From NCBI RefSeq assembly GCF_000003605.2, contig NW_003129361.1, positions 90,861-117,313 of the forward strand: a stretch of 26,453 bases of DNA. Reading direction: 5' to 3'. Source of the DNA: Saccoglossus kowalevskii (Eukaryota; Hemichordata; Enteropneusta; Harrimaniidae). The notes under the pieces are model-generated. The model did not search any database. It worked only from the letters and a program-made list of their open reading frames with translations, and was not told the DNA's origin. Every line of letters begins with the position of its first letter. Positions within the stretch are counted from its first letter, which is position 1. A program made the translations under genes and the position numbers. This document shows positions 11,042 to 21,880 of the stretch, one piece after another.

Positions 11042-11096
11042 GAAGTCAAAGTAAATTGGGCCACAACACCAAGTAGTATGAAGAAGGACACAAGTA
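11042..11096 (+). CDS. TIA1/TIAL1-like: Internal exon of a TIA-1/TIAR-family RNA-binding protein
   Basis: Read in frame from the first base, this 55-nt exon encodes 18 residues, EVKVNWATTPSSMKKDTS, plus the first base (A) of a split codon. From knowledge of the family, vertebrate TIA1 and TIAR carry an almost identical stretch (Q where this has M). It covers the last beta strand of RRM1 (VKVNWA) and the start of the linker to RRM2. TIA proteins bind U-rich RNA, promote recognition of weak 5' splice sites in the nucleus, and act in stress granules and translational silencing in the cytoplasm. The exon starts in phase 0 and ends in phase 1. In family members the next residue is N or S, which an A-starting codon allows, and vertebrate TIA1 has an alternative exon at this junction. 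The rest of the protein lies outside the window. Intact splice sites argue against a processed pseudogene. I cannot tell whether the gene is TIA1, TIAL1 or a single pre-duplication orthologue; the last is likely in an invertebrate. Confidence 0.9.
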
Positions 11097-11104
11097 GTAA
11101 GTAG
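11097..11104 (+). promoter_or_regulatory. 5' splice site (GTAAGTAG)
   Basis: GTAAGT follows the exon directly and matches the U1 consensus at all six intronic positions. The preceding exon bases (GTA) are weak. The intron then reads moderately T-rich for about 40 bases. The reading frame would hit TAG if the intron were retained, consistent with a real splice site. Confidence 0.85.
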
Positions 11105-12593
11105 AGTTGTAGTTTCACCTTTTCTACACCAACCATTTACATCATTTCTCACAAATGCTTCAGTCTGTGCTTATTCAAAAGCAAGAATAATGTTTTGTGT
11201 AACATGGATCATATTTCAAATTCAAGTTCAAGTTTGTATGACTGCCACAATATCAGCTACCCCAATAGATGCCATATTAGCAAATTTTACTCAATGCATG
11301 AATTAACAGAACCTCATTGGGAGTATTTTAAATTAACGACATCTTGAATTAGCGAAATTACGGATTAGGTAACAACATGTGAGCTGAAAATATACATTTC
11401 ACACGAATGCTGATAAGGTGATAATTTGTTTAATCATGAGTTGATGACGTAGTATTGTCACCTACACTGTTTACTACCCTGATGGAAGTGAATGAGACTC
11501 CTTATCAATGACCCTATGTATTGCTAACAATACTATACCAGCTTGAATTTACATTACAAATAGAAGTCATTTTTAGTAAGAAGACTTCCTATTGTACTTG
11601 ATTTGTTTAATATATTAAGTAACTGCCTTTTGATAGGTCTTAATAATTTCAATATATTAATACTTGACCTTTGACCCTTTATCCATGCTCGGTTCAGTTG
11701 TAGCGAGGTTGTAGGTAATGTTACCATCACCGATGTCTGTCTCCTTACAACTGTATTTCCCTGTAGTCAAGCTGGAATAATATTATAAGAATGAAATAAA
11801 AACTGGCCATGAGATTGTTACAGCGTCATTGTACACATTGTGTCATTGTTATTGCAACACACAAACGTCAAAGAATTTAGACTGTGTATGTCCACCATCT
11901 GTGCTGGAATTATATTTGCATGTGTTTGGATTATCGATGTTTATATCTCTTAGCGTGTTCATGTATGTGAACATTACCACATGGCATACATGTACACGCT
12001 TTACTTGAAATTCTATTCTTGTTCCACCAATTGTCTTCAAATAAGCTGCAGATATCCCCCTTGACAGATATTTGCCGATTGATCTGGCCGCTAGGGTTTC
12101 TATACGTTGATATATCCCTTTTAATTGTGTATGCTGCTGTACTGTGCTATAGTAGTCATGAAACGTATCCTAATTCTGAAATGATGGATTTACAAAGATG
12201 GAATGCTTCCTTTTTGAACTGAATTTAAATTGCCATTTATTTTGGATATAACCCGTTATTTCATTTCCTGCTTGCCTATTATTATTCAAAGTTTCTTTCT
12301 TCTCAAGTTGATCGATATCATTCCCTATGCCTCGGCTTACAATGTTACTTTCCGGTGTGTGCTTACTTAATCTGGAGATATCTACATGTGGCAACTTTTA
12401 CTGTGTGTGTTAACCCTGAAATAAGTACCTGTAAATGATGGCTATTAAAATGAATGTTTGCAGAGTCAAAAGAAGATTTTTTTCCCCCTAAAAGGATAAC
12501 CAAATTTACCTGAAATGCTTGTGGAAAAAGCTCTGGCCAGCTCTCGGAAGAGAAATTTATATAGTTGAATTCAAGATGAGGCATTTGCTTTTG
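11105..12593. other. Intronic DNA downstream of the TIA exon
   Basis: No exon recognised. It contains a DR1-type motif at 11665-11677. Open frames at 11849-12040 (minus), 12019-12222 (plus) and 12170-12394 (minus) are short and unrecognised. Confidence 0.55.
11665..11677 (-). promoter_or_regulatory. DR1 nuclear-receptor-type motif
   Basis: The + strand reads TGACCTTTGACCC; the reverse complement GGGTCAAAGGTCA is a perfect pair of RGGTCA half-sites with a one-base spacer. This is the classical binding pattern of RXR, HNF4 and COUP-TF class receptors. It lies about 570 bases past the TIA exon. Occupancy cannot be judged from sequence. Confidence 0.35.
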
Positions 12594-12890
12594 NNNNNNN
12601 NNNNNNNNNNNNNNNNNNNNNNNNNNNNNNNNNNNNNNNNNNNNNNNNNNNNNNNNNNNNNNNNNNNNNNNNNNNNNNNNNNNNNNNNNNNNNNNNNNNN
12701 NNNNNNNNNNNNNNNNNNNNNNNNNNNNNNNNNNNNNNNNNNNNNNNNNNNNNNNNNNNNNNNNNNNNNNNNNNNNNNNNNNNNNNNNNNNNNNNNNNNN
12801 NNNNNNNNNNNNNNNNNNNNNNNNNNNNNNNNNNNNNNNNNNNNNNNNNNNNNNNNNNNNNNNNNNNNNNNNNNNNNNNNNNNNNNNNNN
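12594..12890. other. Assembly gap (297 N)
   Basis: A continuous run of N. No sequence is readable, so a missing exon or collapsed repeat cannot be excluded. Flanks are ordinary A+T-rich DNA. Any open frame spanning it is an artefact. Confidence 1.
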
Positions 12891-13752
12891 TTTAATAATT
12901 TGTTTTTGTTAATCTGGCTAAAAATCAAAAAATTGCTATCACTAATGTAATAAAAAAAATAAAAGAAAATGGTGATTTATTAAAAAAAGATAGTTGCTTC
13001 TTTCTGTGTTCACATAAAGATCGATGAAAAAAACAATTTTTTTCCCTCAGTATGGTGAAATGTTGATGGGAACAGACATGAAGTCTCCAACTATCACTTA
13101 TTTTAAGTGGAAAACCATGTGTAAACCACAGACGTGTCAAAACAGACTCGTTCGTCACTCTCCTCTCTGTAGACTTGCTTGTGTGAAAACAAAAACTATT
13201 TTACGAAACACCTGCAAACCAATGATATTCTCTGCTCCTTCAGTGTTTGTTTTCAGTGTTGTACTTCTCATTATGTATACAGTCAAATTTGTGTGACCTG
13301 TAGTACTGTACAACAATTTAATATTTTGAGCAGTTTCACTGGGTTTTAAGTTCGGCAGGGAGACAATGGGTTCAAATGTTGTACCACGTTCATGTGGATT
13401 TACAAGATTTTACTTATCGGTGAAATTAGTGAAATTAAGAAACTGTGAATAATTAATGCTTTTATAGTATCCGAAGGACTACTAATGGATTTAAAGAAAA
13501 AACAATTCTCGTAACATTCAAATATTATAACGAATAATGTGCAGCTTCTATTTTTTTGAAAGTTTGGGCTGAAATGAAAAACGAATGTCAATTCCCTTGT
13601 TGTGGTGGTTATGCATCGGGTGTTAAAATTTCGTGAAAATAATGTAATTTGTATGCGCTGTCTACATAATATGGGTTCCATATTGAACTATTGAACACTA
13701 GCAAAGCAACGATCACCTCCGTTTAATAATACAGTTCTATGTCATTTATAAC

Positions 13753-13772
13753 AAATTGTCAACTGACAATTT
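13753..13772. repeat. Short perfect inverted repeat
   Basis: AAATTGTCA and TGACAATTT, nine bases each, are separated by only two bases (AC). ACAAATTG recurs just downstream at about 13791. Confidence 0.6.
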
Positions 13773-14098
13773 TTTGAATAACAAATTGATTTACCCAGAC
13801 AGTATTCATGGTATCTAGTTTCTATGATGAAAGCATTTAATCATTCCCCTAATATAAAAGTGCTTCACGGCATGGGTTGAAAATAGTCTTGTTGTTGACA
13901 TGAATTGCTAAACTTCTCTCAATGTATTCAAATTTATGCAAAGGGAAGTTTCCTCCACAGTGCACATGGTTGCTGATAGTAGCATTCTATAGATGTTTTA
14001 CCTTTATTTCTGTCTTTGGTAGTACATAAATATATATTCTTCTCAATGTGGACTCTCAGCATGAGATGAAAAAAATCCCTCACCAGATTTTGCAATGT

Positions 14099-14130
14099 GA
14101 TTCAAGATGGCAGACTGGTGGCCATGTTTG
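14099..14130 (+). repeat. Dispersed repeat core, copy 2
   Basis: GATTCAAGATGGCAGACTGG then TGGCCATGTTTG. It is about 29/32 identical to 7511-7542. A shorter relative with an extra CAG lies at 17233-17256. Confidence 0.6.
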
Positions 14131-15186
14131 TTTTATTTGCTTGTTTTTTAACTCTAACTCAGACATGCAAAGTTAGTACAATGAATTCAACATCAAGGAT
14201 CCGCCAATTTCTTGAATACTGGAGAAATCACATGCATGACAAATAGTCTTGTAGTTCAAGCTGTCTTGCACATTATGAGTACATCTTCTTGGAATTCTAC
14301 AGTTGTTGACACGTTTCTCGGCTGTGGATAACTTCAATATGATATACATGTAATTGTTTACTTTACTTCCTTGTACATTTGTACCTACATGTAACTAATT
14401 TGAAATATATACTTTACTCTGAACTCTTCTAATCAGATGGTATTATTGCATTGGAAGTGTTTTTGTCTGTCAACATTGTATAATTTTTGAAAACGAATGA
14501 TATGGCACTACTTACGAAAGATGTTCTTATATGCCTTTAAAACAGTAGAGCTGATTTTACATATAAATTAGCCATTGACAAGCCAATTCATTTTTTCTGT
14601 CTGATTGCTGATTAAATTTAAGCTCACTGACTTGACACACCTCCAGAAATTTGTTGCTAGTTATTTGCTACATATTAATAACCTCTAATTGACTAATTCA
14701 ATCGAAACTGGACACGGACTGTCATTGACAATGACTTTTTTTTAAGAATTACAAAATTTCAATTCACAAATAAATTTAGCATAACTTTGGGGTTGGGCGT
14801 TAATAACTAACTTATGGATTTTAATTAAGCATACGATTTTTGTGGGAAGGAAATGGACATTTAATGGCAAAAATATTTGTAGGTCTTGAAGAGTTGTATG
14901 CTAAACAGACATTGCAAGTCTATTGATCCCTTAACATCATACGCAGTGTTAGGTTTTTAATGCATGTTTTGAAATTACCATGTTCGTGTGCGAAGTTCTT
15001 TCAGTGAATGTTAATGTGAACAATTTGACGCTATTTGTACGTCCCTGAAATCACCCATTAGAGCTGAATAGCAAGGTCATTCACACAGCGTGTAATAGCT
15101 GTGATTTTTGAATGTTCGCTGATGACAACCAAAATTCTTTTATAAAAACTTCTCGTTAAAATTCAATAACGTAAACGTGCATTTAA

Positions 15187-15552
15187 CACAGTTAGGTCAC
15201 GAAATGATTCTAACATTAACATGAATCTAGTGCTGAGGTCATTATTTAATTCTACATTGATGGTTTAGTACTGAGGGCAATATACTATTCTAACATTTAG
15301 CACAGAGGTCAGTATACAATTCTACTTTGATGTGCACCGAGGTCAATATATGTTCTAACAAATGTATTCAACACAGAGGTCAATATATACGATTCTAACA
15401 AATATTTAGCACTGAGGTCAATATACATTCAATAAACATTCAACACAGGTCAATATACACTCTAACAAATGTATTTAACACTCAGGTCATTATACGTTTA
15501 GCGTATGATTCTAACATTAATCTGCATTTAGCACTGAGGTCAATATACAATT
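15187..15552. repeat. Degenerate ~35-60 bp tandem array with AGGTCA cores
   Basis: About nine to ten diverged copies of a unit built from TTTAGCACTGAGGTCAATAT, then ACAATTCTAACA and a variable spacer. AGGTCA occurs near 15193, 15236, 15307, 15340, 15377, 15415, 15446, 15485 and 15537, with a GGGCA variant near 15275. Spacing is irregular (about 31 to 52 bp), unlike the regular arrays elsewhere, suggesting an old array that has decayed by indels while the AGGTCA core stayed recognisable. Confidence 0.85.
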
Positions 15553-16442
15553 CCCGTAAAAAAATTTAGAATGACGATCAAAGAATTTTCATGCAAATTA
15601 TGTTAATACTTGGATTGTTATTTTGAAGCAGTATTGATCTATATTCAATTGTAGGAGGCTATTAAATGCTGCATCTGTATAATTGTCTGACTTGAGGAGA
15701 GTCCTTAACTTGGTGAGAATTAATCATAGTCTCCCCCTGTGTTAAATGAGTTCTGGATGGGAGAGTTGTTTTCTCAAACTTTGGTTTTTCAAACTTGTAT
15801 GAAAGTTGTATTGATATTTGTCTGTTGGTAAAACAAACCGTAAAATATGTTTCAATTTAATAGTTGAGAAAATAACTTTTTACCCTAATGGTATTGATAT
15901 GATGGCAGACATCTGGTGCAATTCAATCACATCCTGGACTATTCAATTGAATTTTCTAAAACAGTATTCAACAAATGTAATTTCTACTCAAAAAGCTGTC
16001 GTTTCCAAAATTGCATAGCCGCACACACATAGGCAGCTATATGTCTGATGTTAGAATTACTAGTTGTGATTTCCATTTGAATTTTTTGAGAATAAAATGT
16101 CGCCCCTTTTAAATTAATTTGAATGGGCATGGTTCTACATATCAATTCAGTCGCTATTATACTGTGTTCTTGGCATGCAGCTCAATTATCTGATTTTCTC
16201 GCTCAAAGTTGAAATTTTGAATCCTGGATGACATGTTCAATGATTCTGGAAATGTATCATTTTATTTTCGTTAATTCATGTTCTGTCGACCATGCATCTG
16301 GAGCTGATTTCTCAGACTTGCATTTGTTGATTTCTGTCAATCTTGGTACATAGACAATACCTGATGTACCTATGTACATCAATTTGATTTTTAATCCAAT
16401 CAAATGTACTTGAATGTGACTGTCATGGTTTCGATGAGATAG

Positions 16443-16456
16443 ATCACCATGGTAAC
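16443..16456 (-). promoter_or_regulatory. X-box-like motif
   Basis: The minus strand reads GTTACCATGGTGAT. The first half-site fits; the second is weak. Confidence 0.15.
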
Positions 16457-17232
16457 CCTGGGACAACATTGTCTATTTGTCATGATCTTGTACAGTATGG
16501 CCGATAAGTGACCAATGCAACAACCAAGTGTCTTGTATAAAAAAATATTTATTATATAAATCTTTGAGATTACTAATGTAGAAGTGAAAATGTTGCATGT
16601 TTGACACTTTACTAATTTTACTAATTGCGTTGTGAAAGCAACATTATTACTCACTAAACTATCCAAATGCAGATTGAACAAAATCATACTGCACATTTTT
16701 TGTGAGCGAAGATTTAGAGTTGACATGTGGAAGCTTTAGGTATTAGACGTGCGCATTTAATGGGAAAAAATATGAGGCACTTTAATGTTGAAAAAATAAT
16801 CTCTTGTGGAAAGGTTAAAAAATGGTACCTATTGGGTTCTAATCGGTATAGTTTAATACGATAAACGGTGGAACGATGGGGAGCAATCATGAATATTGAA
16901 ATTGATTTTCAACTAATTCATCGGCAAAACAGTTTTGAACGCAGGGAGCCAAGTGATATCAGGTGTTATTCTCAGCACTTACTGCTATTACCTGCTTTTT
17001 GAAATGGTCGGCAAGTCCCTTAATGTATTTGATGAATTTGAATTTTTTTTCCCACAAATTTATTAGCATAAGTATGAGGATGGTGTACTGCCTAAGTGCA
17101 CACTTTGAGGTATCCTCGTAATAACCTTATTATTATACATCTTTTCCTTCCAAGGATACATCATGGGAATATCAAAATCCAAAATGTTTAGAACAGAATC
17201 AGCGAACTTCTTCGTGTGGAGTCCGGTCAAAC

Positions 17233-17256
17233 ACTGGTGGCAGCCATGTTTGTTTT
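17233..17256 (+). repeat. Dispersed repeat core, partial copy 3
   Basis: ACTGGTGGCAGCCATGTTTG then TTTT. It matches the right part of the cores at 7511-7542 and 14099-14130 with a three-base insertion. Confidence 0.4.
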
Positions 17257-17386
17257 TATTATTAGAGGATGCTTATGTGCGTAATCATTCCGTATTTGGA
17301 ATTCGCATTCGCATCGCAATATGGTAGGATAAAAATACCCTGTAAAACACCGCAAAATTACGGCACCCTGTAACTTGATTTGAATT

Positions 17387-17403
17387 AAAAAAAAAAAAAA
17401 AAA
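17387..17403. repeat. A17 homopolymer
   Basis: An uninterrupted run of 17 A. No retroposon body was recognised upstream of it. Confidence 0.9.
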
Positions 17404-17791
17404 CACTACTAGACCAAATGATATGGATTAACACTAAAATCACCTTTTTTTGAGACTACGCGTATCTTAGCAACTCTAAAAGTCAACAATTTACATATAA
17501 ATTCTAGATACACTGATTTTATTTTTAAATATTCAGTGACTAATATCACTGATACCCCCTTGACCTTGATTGGATATGATCAAAAACATGCTTTGCTTAA
17601 CCTCATTGGCTTTTCCTATGTAACCTTGATTCAACCCCCCAATGCTATTGCACTCCCATTCACAGCACTTCTACAACTCGTACATATTTATGAATCGCCA
17701 TTCAATTTGCCGATTACTAGGATGAAGACTGCCTCATTTGTAAATTCTTTGCTTTGGTCTCTATTTTAGTGATAAGAGTGAGTTGGCTTGT

Positions 17792-17806
17792 TGCATGCAT
17801 GCATGC
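17792..17806. repeat. (TGCA)n microsatellite
   Basis: TGCATGCATGCATGC, almost four perfect units; self-complementary. Confidence 0.9.
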
Positions 17807-18923
17807 TTGGAATGATGAAGCTCTAACATAAAATCTAATCAAATCTCCTCAACTAATCACAAGTGAAAACAGTCATGACAGCGTCACTGATGAAAATTTC
17901 CTCTAGTTCTGTAAAGCTGCCCAGATATTGTCTAAATTAGTCTCAAATGATGTAATCTATCTTAGTCTGGGAGCAGAACATCAATTCATATTTACAAAAA
18001 GAACAGCATCCAAAAACTTCTCCACAAATAACGTAATGAAGTGTCAAATGAAGCAAATAATTGTAATTTTCACATTATACTTTCTCTACTTTAACTGTCG
18101 CTACATTTGGAAGATCGAAAAATCAATTTTAATATTATGTTTACAAGGTAACGTTTTCTTTGAGCCAATTGCTGGCAAATTAGGTTGGCTTGACAAGTGC
18201 ACTCATCGGAAATGTTATTAGAGTTGTTGATTATTAAAACTAGAGTCGTATCCGTCACTCACCTCCCAAAATTAAAATATATTTGATGATGTGTGAGTTG
18301 GTGGTAATAAACTGGAGAATATTTAGGTCAGGTGTGTGCGCAGAATCAGTCAATTCCACTAAAGACCGTAAATTCAATTTCCTTTCAGCAGGATAAATGG
18401 TATTCATAGCCGATGGTGTTGGCAAGATTTTGAATGGTTCTTCTTTTTTCCATCAATGTTTTACATATAAAACATAAGCTTATTTCATATTTGTACTTGT
18501 ATTTGACTCCTGTCTTGACCTAGCGTTAATCTTGCTCCCAGTGTGCTATGCATGTTCCTTTGTATTGTCTCTTAAAGTTGCCAACTATACAGGCATAAAT
18601 TAAAGGAAACCAAGCTTTAGCTAATTTCTTCTGGCCTGGTTGTCAAAATGTCGGCCTCAGCTATGTTTTTCATATTTATATTATCAATGATGTTGTCTAA
18701 TTATACTGTGATACCCTTGATATTATAATTCAGACTTCAATAATAATTGAAAATCACACTTGACATTGTCAGTTTGCATCAATAGAAACTCAAATCTCTA
18801 ATGAGTTAGTTATCAAGTTTCAGACAAAATTCATTCAAATTTTATTTGTCTTCGAAAGAGTATTGATTTTACATTGTTTTACTAGTAGCCAGTACTGTTG
18901 AGTTATAAATGTGGAAATGCCCT

Positions 18924-18954
18924 GTGGGTAGGCTTCAGTGGGTAGCCTTCAGTG
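18924..18954. repeat. 14-bp tandem duplication
   Basis: GTGGGTAGGCTTCA is followed by GTGGGTAGCCTTCA and then GTGA. One mismatch. Confidence 0.85.
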
Positions 18955-20244
18955 AATGGTTAGTATGAAAACTGTTATAGCAGCATTGCAAACTGAACCC
19001 CTGTGGTCACCAAAATTGTTTAAATTACTCTGCAAATGAAATTGATTTTAAACTAGTTCTAGATAATTGTCCTTGAGGATCTTCATTATTAATTTTTATT
19101 AGATAGTCCTCCCCAATTTGTTTTTAGAAAACGTTATTTTCTTGAAATTTTTATCAGATGTATAATAATAATAGCCAATTTACTATGATTAAATTATGAA
19201 ATTTGATCGATTTATTCTGAAGTGGAGACTGTTAAATAGTTTAATAGTAGCCTGAAACATGGATACTTTCATTTTAAAATGTTGATTTTGTTCTCAAAAA
19301 GGCCAGCTATAATTTATTATTCAAGTATTACAATACAAATATTGCCGTTGATATCGTTTTGTTATTCATTTCTTTCATTTGTTTGTTGTCTGGCTATTTC
19401 CTGCTCTGTAGAAAGAAATTGTTAGGCTGGCCGTATGGTTTGCCATTCCTTGATTGAGGTTAGGGGAATTTATTAGCAGAGACTTGGTGCAATGCAGCAA
19501 GAGCTTAGCAGACTATTACTGTGAAATTACCTGTAACAATTACGCTGTTTGCTTGTCTGCATGAAAGCGGGTAGTCAAGCTACATTATCCGCCTACATCA
19601 ACATATGCTGGGACAAACTGTCGATTCTATACTCATGGAGAAACTAAATAGAAGAGGAAAGGCAGAGAAAATGCGGAAATGAAGAAAAGTGAAGGAGAAT
19701 GTATTATAGAATAAATTGTCAAACATGGCGTGATGCGTTTCATATAGAGGATGTCCCTTAGGAAATGAACTATAGAGAGATGAACACGTTATGCTTTATG
19801 TATAGTTTATTAGGCTCAAGTGGAATACAGAAATGTACAGGTTGCCGACAGCTGATAGCTGCTGCTCACTATATATGCAGGTTCATTTACATATATTGGT
19901 GATATTGACTCCTTAATGGTATTGGCTATATTCCTATTAAAAAAAAACCAACTGGGATTTAGGGGTCATCCCTTCACATGAATTTTTAATCCTTTTTGTA
20001 TCAAATCATTGCTGAAATGTAAAGTTAAAACTGCTGTGTGAATCGTACATGCATTATATTTTTTAAAACATCATTGGCTTCAACCTCTAGGTTTTGGGAA
20101 AATTCCTTCCCATCATGCATTTTACTTCCTTTTTGGATCCATTCCAAAATAGATGTTTCAAACAAGACAATCTTAAAAATCTCTGATTGATGCAATAGAT
20201 TACTTTTGAAATGAATTCTCATTAAACTGGGCTCCATTAATCTT

Positions 20245-20258
20245 GTTGCCAAGGAAAT
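20245..20258 (+). promoter_or_regulatory. X-box-like motif
   Basis: GTTGCCAAGGAAAT, one base short of the full RFX pattern. Confidence 0.2.
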
Positions 20259-21421
20259 TACCATCTGGTATTTTGATGTATTTAGGGCATGTCTTCTTTC
20301 TACTGGTTGATGGGAGACTTTGAGTGTGCCTTCTAATTGCTGCACACTTTATCAACATTCCTATAGCTACAATTACTTGATAACAATTTGAAATTTGGGT
20401 GAATTTAAAATGAAAAACTCGAACAGGTGGTGTGAAAATGAGGCTGCGTGATGGCCTGATCTGCATCATACAACAAAATTATGCTACTTTTCCAGATGGG
20501 TGGAGTTTTTAAATTCAACAGCACTATCATGTTCATTTACAAAAAAAACAAACAAAAAAACAGCCTTACATGTCAGGAATGATGTATGGATGCTCTGCCA
20601 AAAATGTCTTTATCGTAGCTGGGTTTTTCGTCACCATAGGATCCCTTTATCTCTGCTATAATGACAGGTGTACTCATTGCATTAGTAGTGGCGAATTTCA
20701 AAGTAGTTGAAATACTTCTTCGTCAACGTAATCCTGTGGACAATTTCACTGGTCGTTTTATCTCTTGCGAAAAAGCTTAGGGATTTGCACTTTCTCTACT
20801 GGGAATAGAAGTAAATGGATATTTGACGTATTATGCTTTTTGCAAAAAAATTTGAGGTCAGGGTCCGGCAAATATCACTAGTCGTTTATCGGGCATAAAT
20901 CTGGTGAGATAAAAACAGCAAAAACTATGCAAGCAAAAAAAAATGTATCGCATCCATTCATCATGCGCGAGTGCAACAAGATTTAGTAGATCCAAGGGTA
21001 TTTGGATTCTTATCTGATTAAAGCTTGCCCAGTTGCATTTCAGTACAGAATATATGGATATTTTATGGCATTTTATAAAACTGTTACTGATTAGAGGATT
21101 TTCATAGCTTTAAAATTTTAATAAATTTTTTTTTTATTAGTCTTATTTTGGTCTTTGTTCACTGTGAACTGGCTTAATTTTAAGTTTTGTCCTCACAAAT
21201 GCCCTAAAATTATTTAATTATTTTATAGTAATGTTTTTGTGGGTCTATAGTTCAAGTCGATGCTCCTCACATCTAGACAGTCATGTTTACATTGATGAAT
21301 ATTCTATTTTGAAATGAACTGCGACATACACACATGTACACTAACAATGCCATGTCATATTATCAGAAACTTCCTGCCATATCCAGTCTTTGTTCAGTCT
21401 CATCAAACTCGACTTGATTCA

Positions 21422-21435
21422 GTTGCTATGGAGAC
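21422..21435 (+). promoter_or_regulatory. X-box-like motif
   Basis: GTTGCTATGGAGAC fits the two-half-site RFX pattern with an AT spacer. It sits about 90 bp before the 45-bp array. Confidence 0.25.
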
Positions 21436-21515
21436 CATGAGGTAATTCAATCTCTAATTTTACCACTTTTGCCACAGTGTACCAGACACCGCCCATAATA
21501 CTGATAATACAGCAT

Positions 21516-21880
21516 ATGCCGGTATTCTTGTAACCATGTTGTCTGTAATAGCAGTTTGAGATGGCGGTATTCTTGTAACCATGTTGTCTGTGATAGCAGT
21601 TTGAGATGCCGGTATTCTTGTAACCATGTTGTCTGTGATAGCAGTTTGAGATGGCGGTATTCTTGTAACCATGTTGTCTGTGATAGCAGTTTGAGATGCC
21701 GGTATTCTTGTAACCATGTTGTCTGTGATAGCAGTTTGAGATGCCGGTATTCTTGTAACCATGTTGTCTGTGATAGCAGTTTGAGATGCCGGTATTCTTG
21801 TAACCATGTTGTCTGTGATAGCAGTTTGAGATGCCGGTATTCTTGTAACCATGTTGTCTGTGATAGCAGTTTGAGATGGC
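21516..21880. repeat. 45-bp tandem repeat, 8 copies
   Basis: GGTATTCTTGTAACCATGTT starts at 21521, 21566, 21611, 21656, 21701, 21746, 21791 and 21836, each followed by GTCTGTGATAGCAGTTTGAG. Copies are almost identical (copy 1 has GTAATA for GTGATA). The junction base varies: the words before the copies read ATGCC, ATGGC, ATGCC, ATGGC, then ATGCC four times, and the array ends in ATGGC. Because 45 is divisible by 3 and stops are absent in some frames, long open frames appear on both strands (for example 21419-21910 minus with repeats of GISNCYHRQHGYKNT, and 21556-22008 plus). These look like artefacts of the period, not genes. Confidence 0.98.

Larger units (their letters stand above)
12891..15186. 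other. Intronic DNA with small motifs
   Basis: No gene recognised. It holds a perfect short palindrome at 13753-13772 and a dispersed-repeat core at 14099-14130. The 90-codon (13024-13296, plus) and 93-codon (13400-13681, minus) frames match no family I know. Confidence 0.55.
15553..21515. other. Long intronic stretch, no gene seen
   Basis: About 6 kb without a recognisable exon or RNA gene. It holds an A17 run (17387-17403), a TGCA microsatellite (17792-17806), a 14-bp duplication (18924-18954), a dispersed-repeat relative (17233-17256) and three X-box-like motifs (16443-16456, 20245-20258, 21422-21435). The longer frames (16400-16726 minus, 17928-18221 plus, 20025-20345 minus) show no known domain. 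Confidence 0.55.

Noticed and set aside
12519-12950. Open frames spanning the N run on both strands
   Set aside because: They exist only because N codons carry no stops.
13369-13380. GGGTTCAAATGT, similar to a tRNA B box
   Set aside because: The last conserved base is wrong, and no convincing A box or cloverleaf is present upstream.
16342-16379. Possible hairpin GTACATAG...CTATGTAC
   Set aside because: Only about 8 base pairs in A+T-rich DNA, which is expected often by chance.
20025-20345. 106-codon open frame on the minus strand
   Set aside because: No domain recognised, no splice context, and length not exceptional for chance in 26 kb.
20742-20892. Similar words ATTTCACTGGTCGTTTTATC and ATATCACTAGTCGTTTATC about 130 bp apart
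   Set aside because: Similarity does not extend beyond about 20 bases and no element ends are visible; left as chance or a very old duplication.
21516-21880. CRISPR-like direct repeats
   Set aside because: Units are contiguous with no unique spacers, and the context is a eukaryotic intron; they are minisatellites. The same applies to the arrays at 5560, 6425 and 25642.
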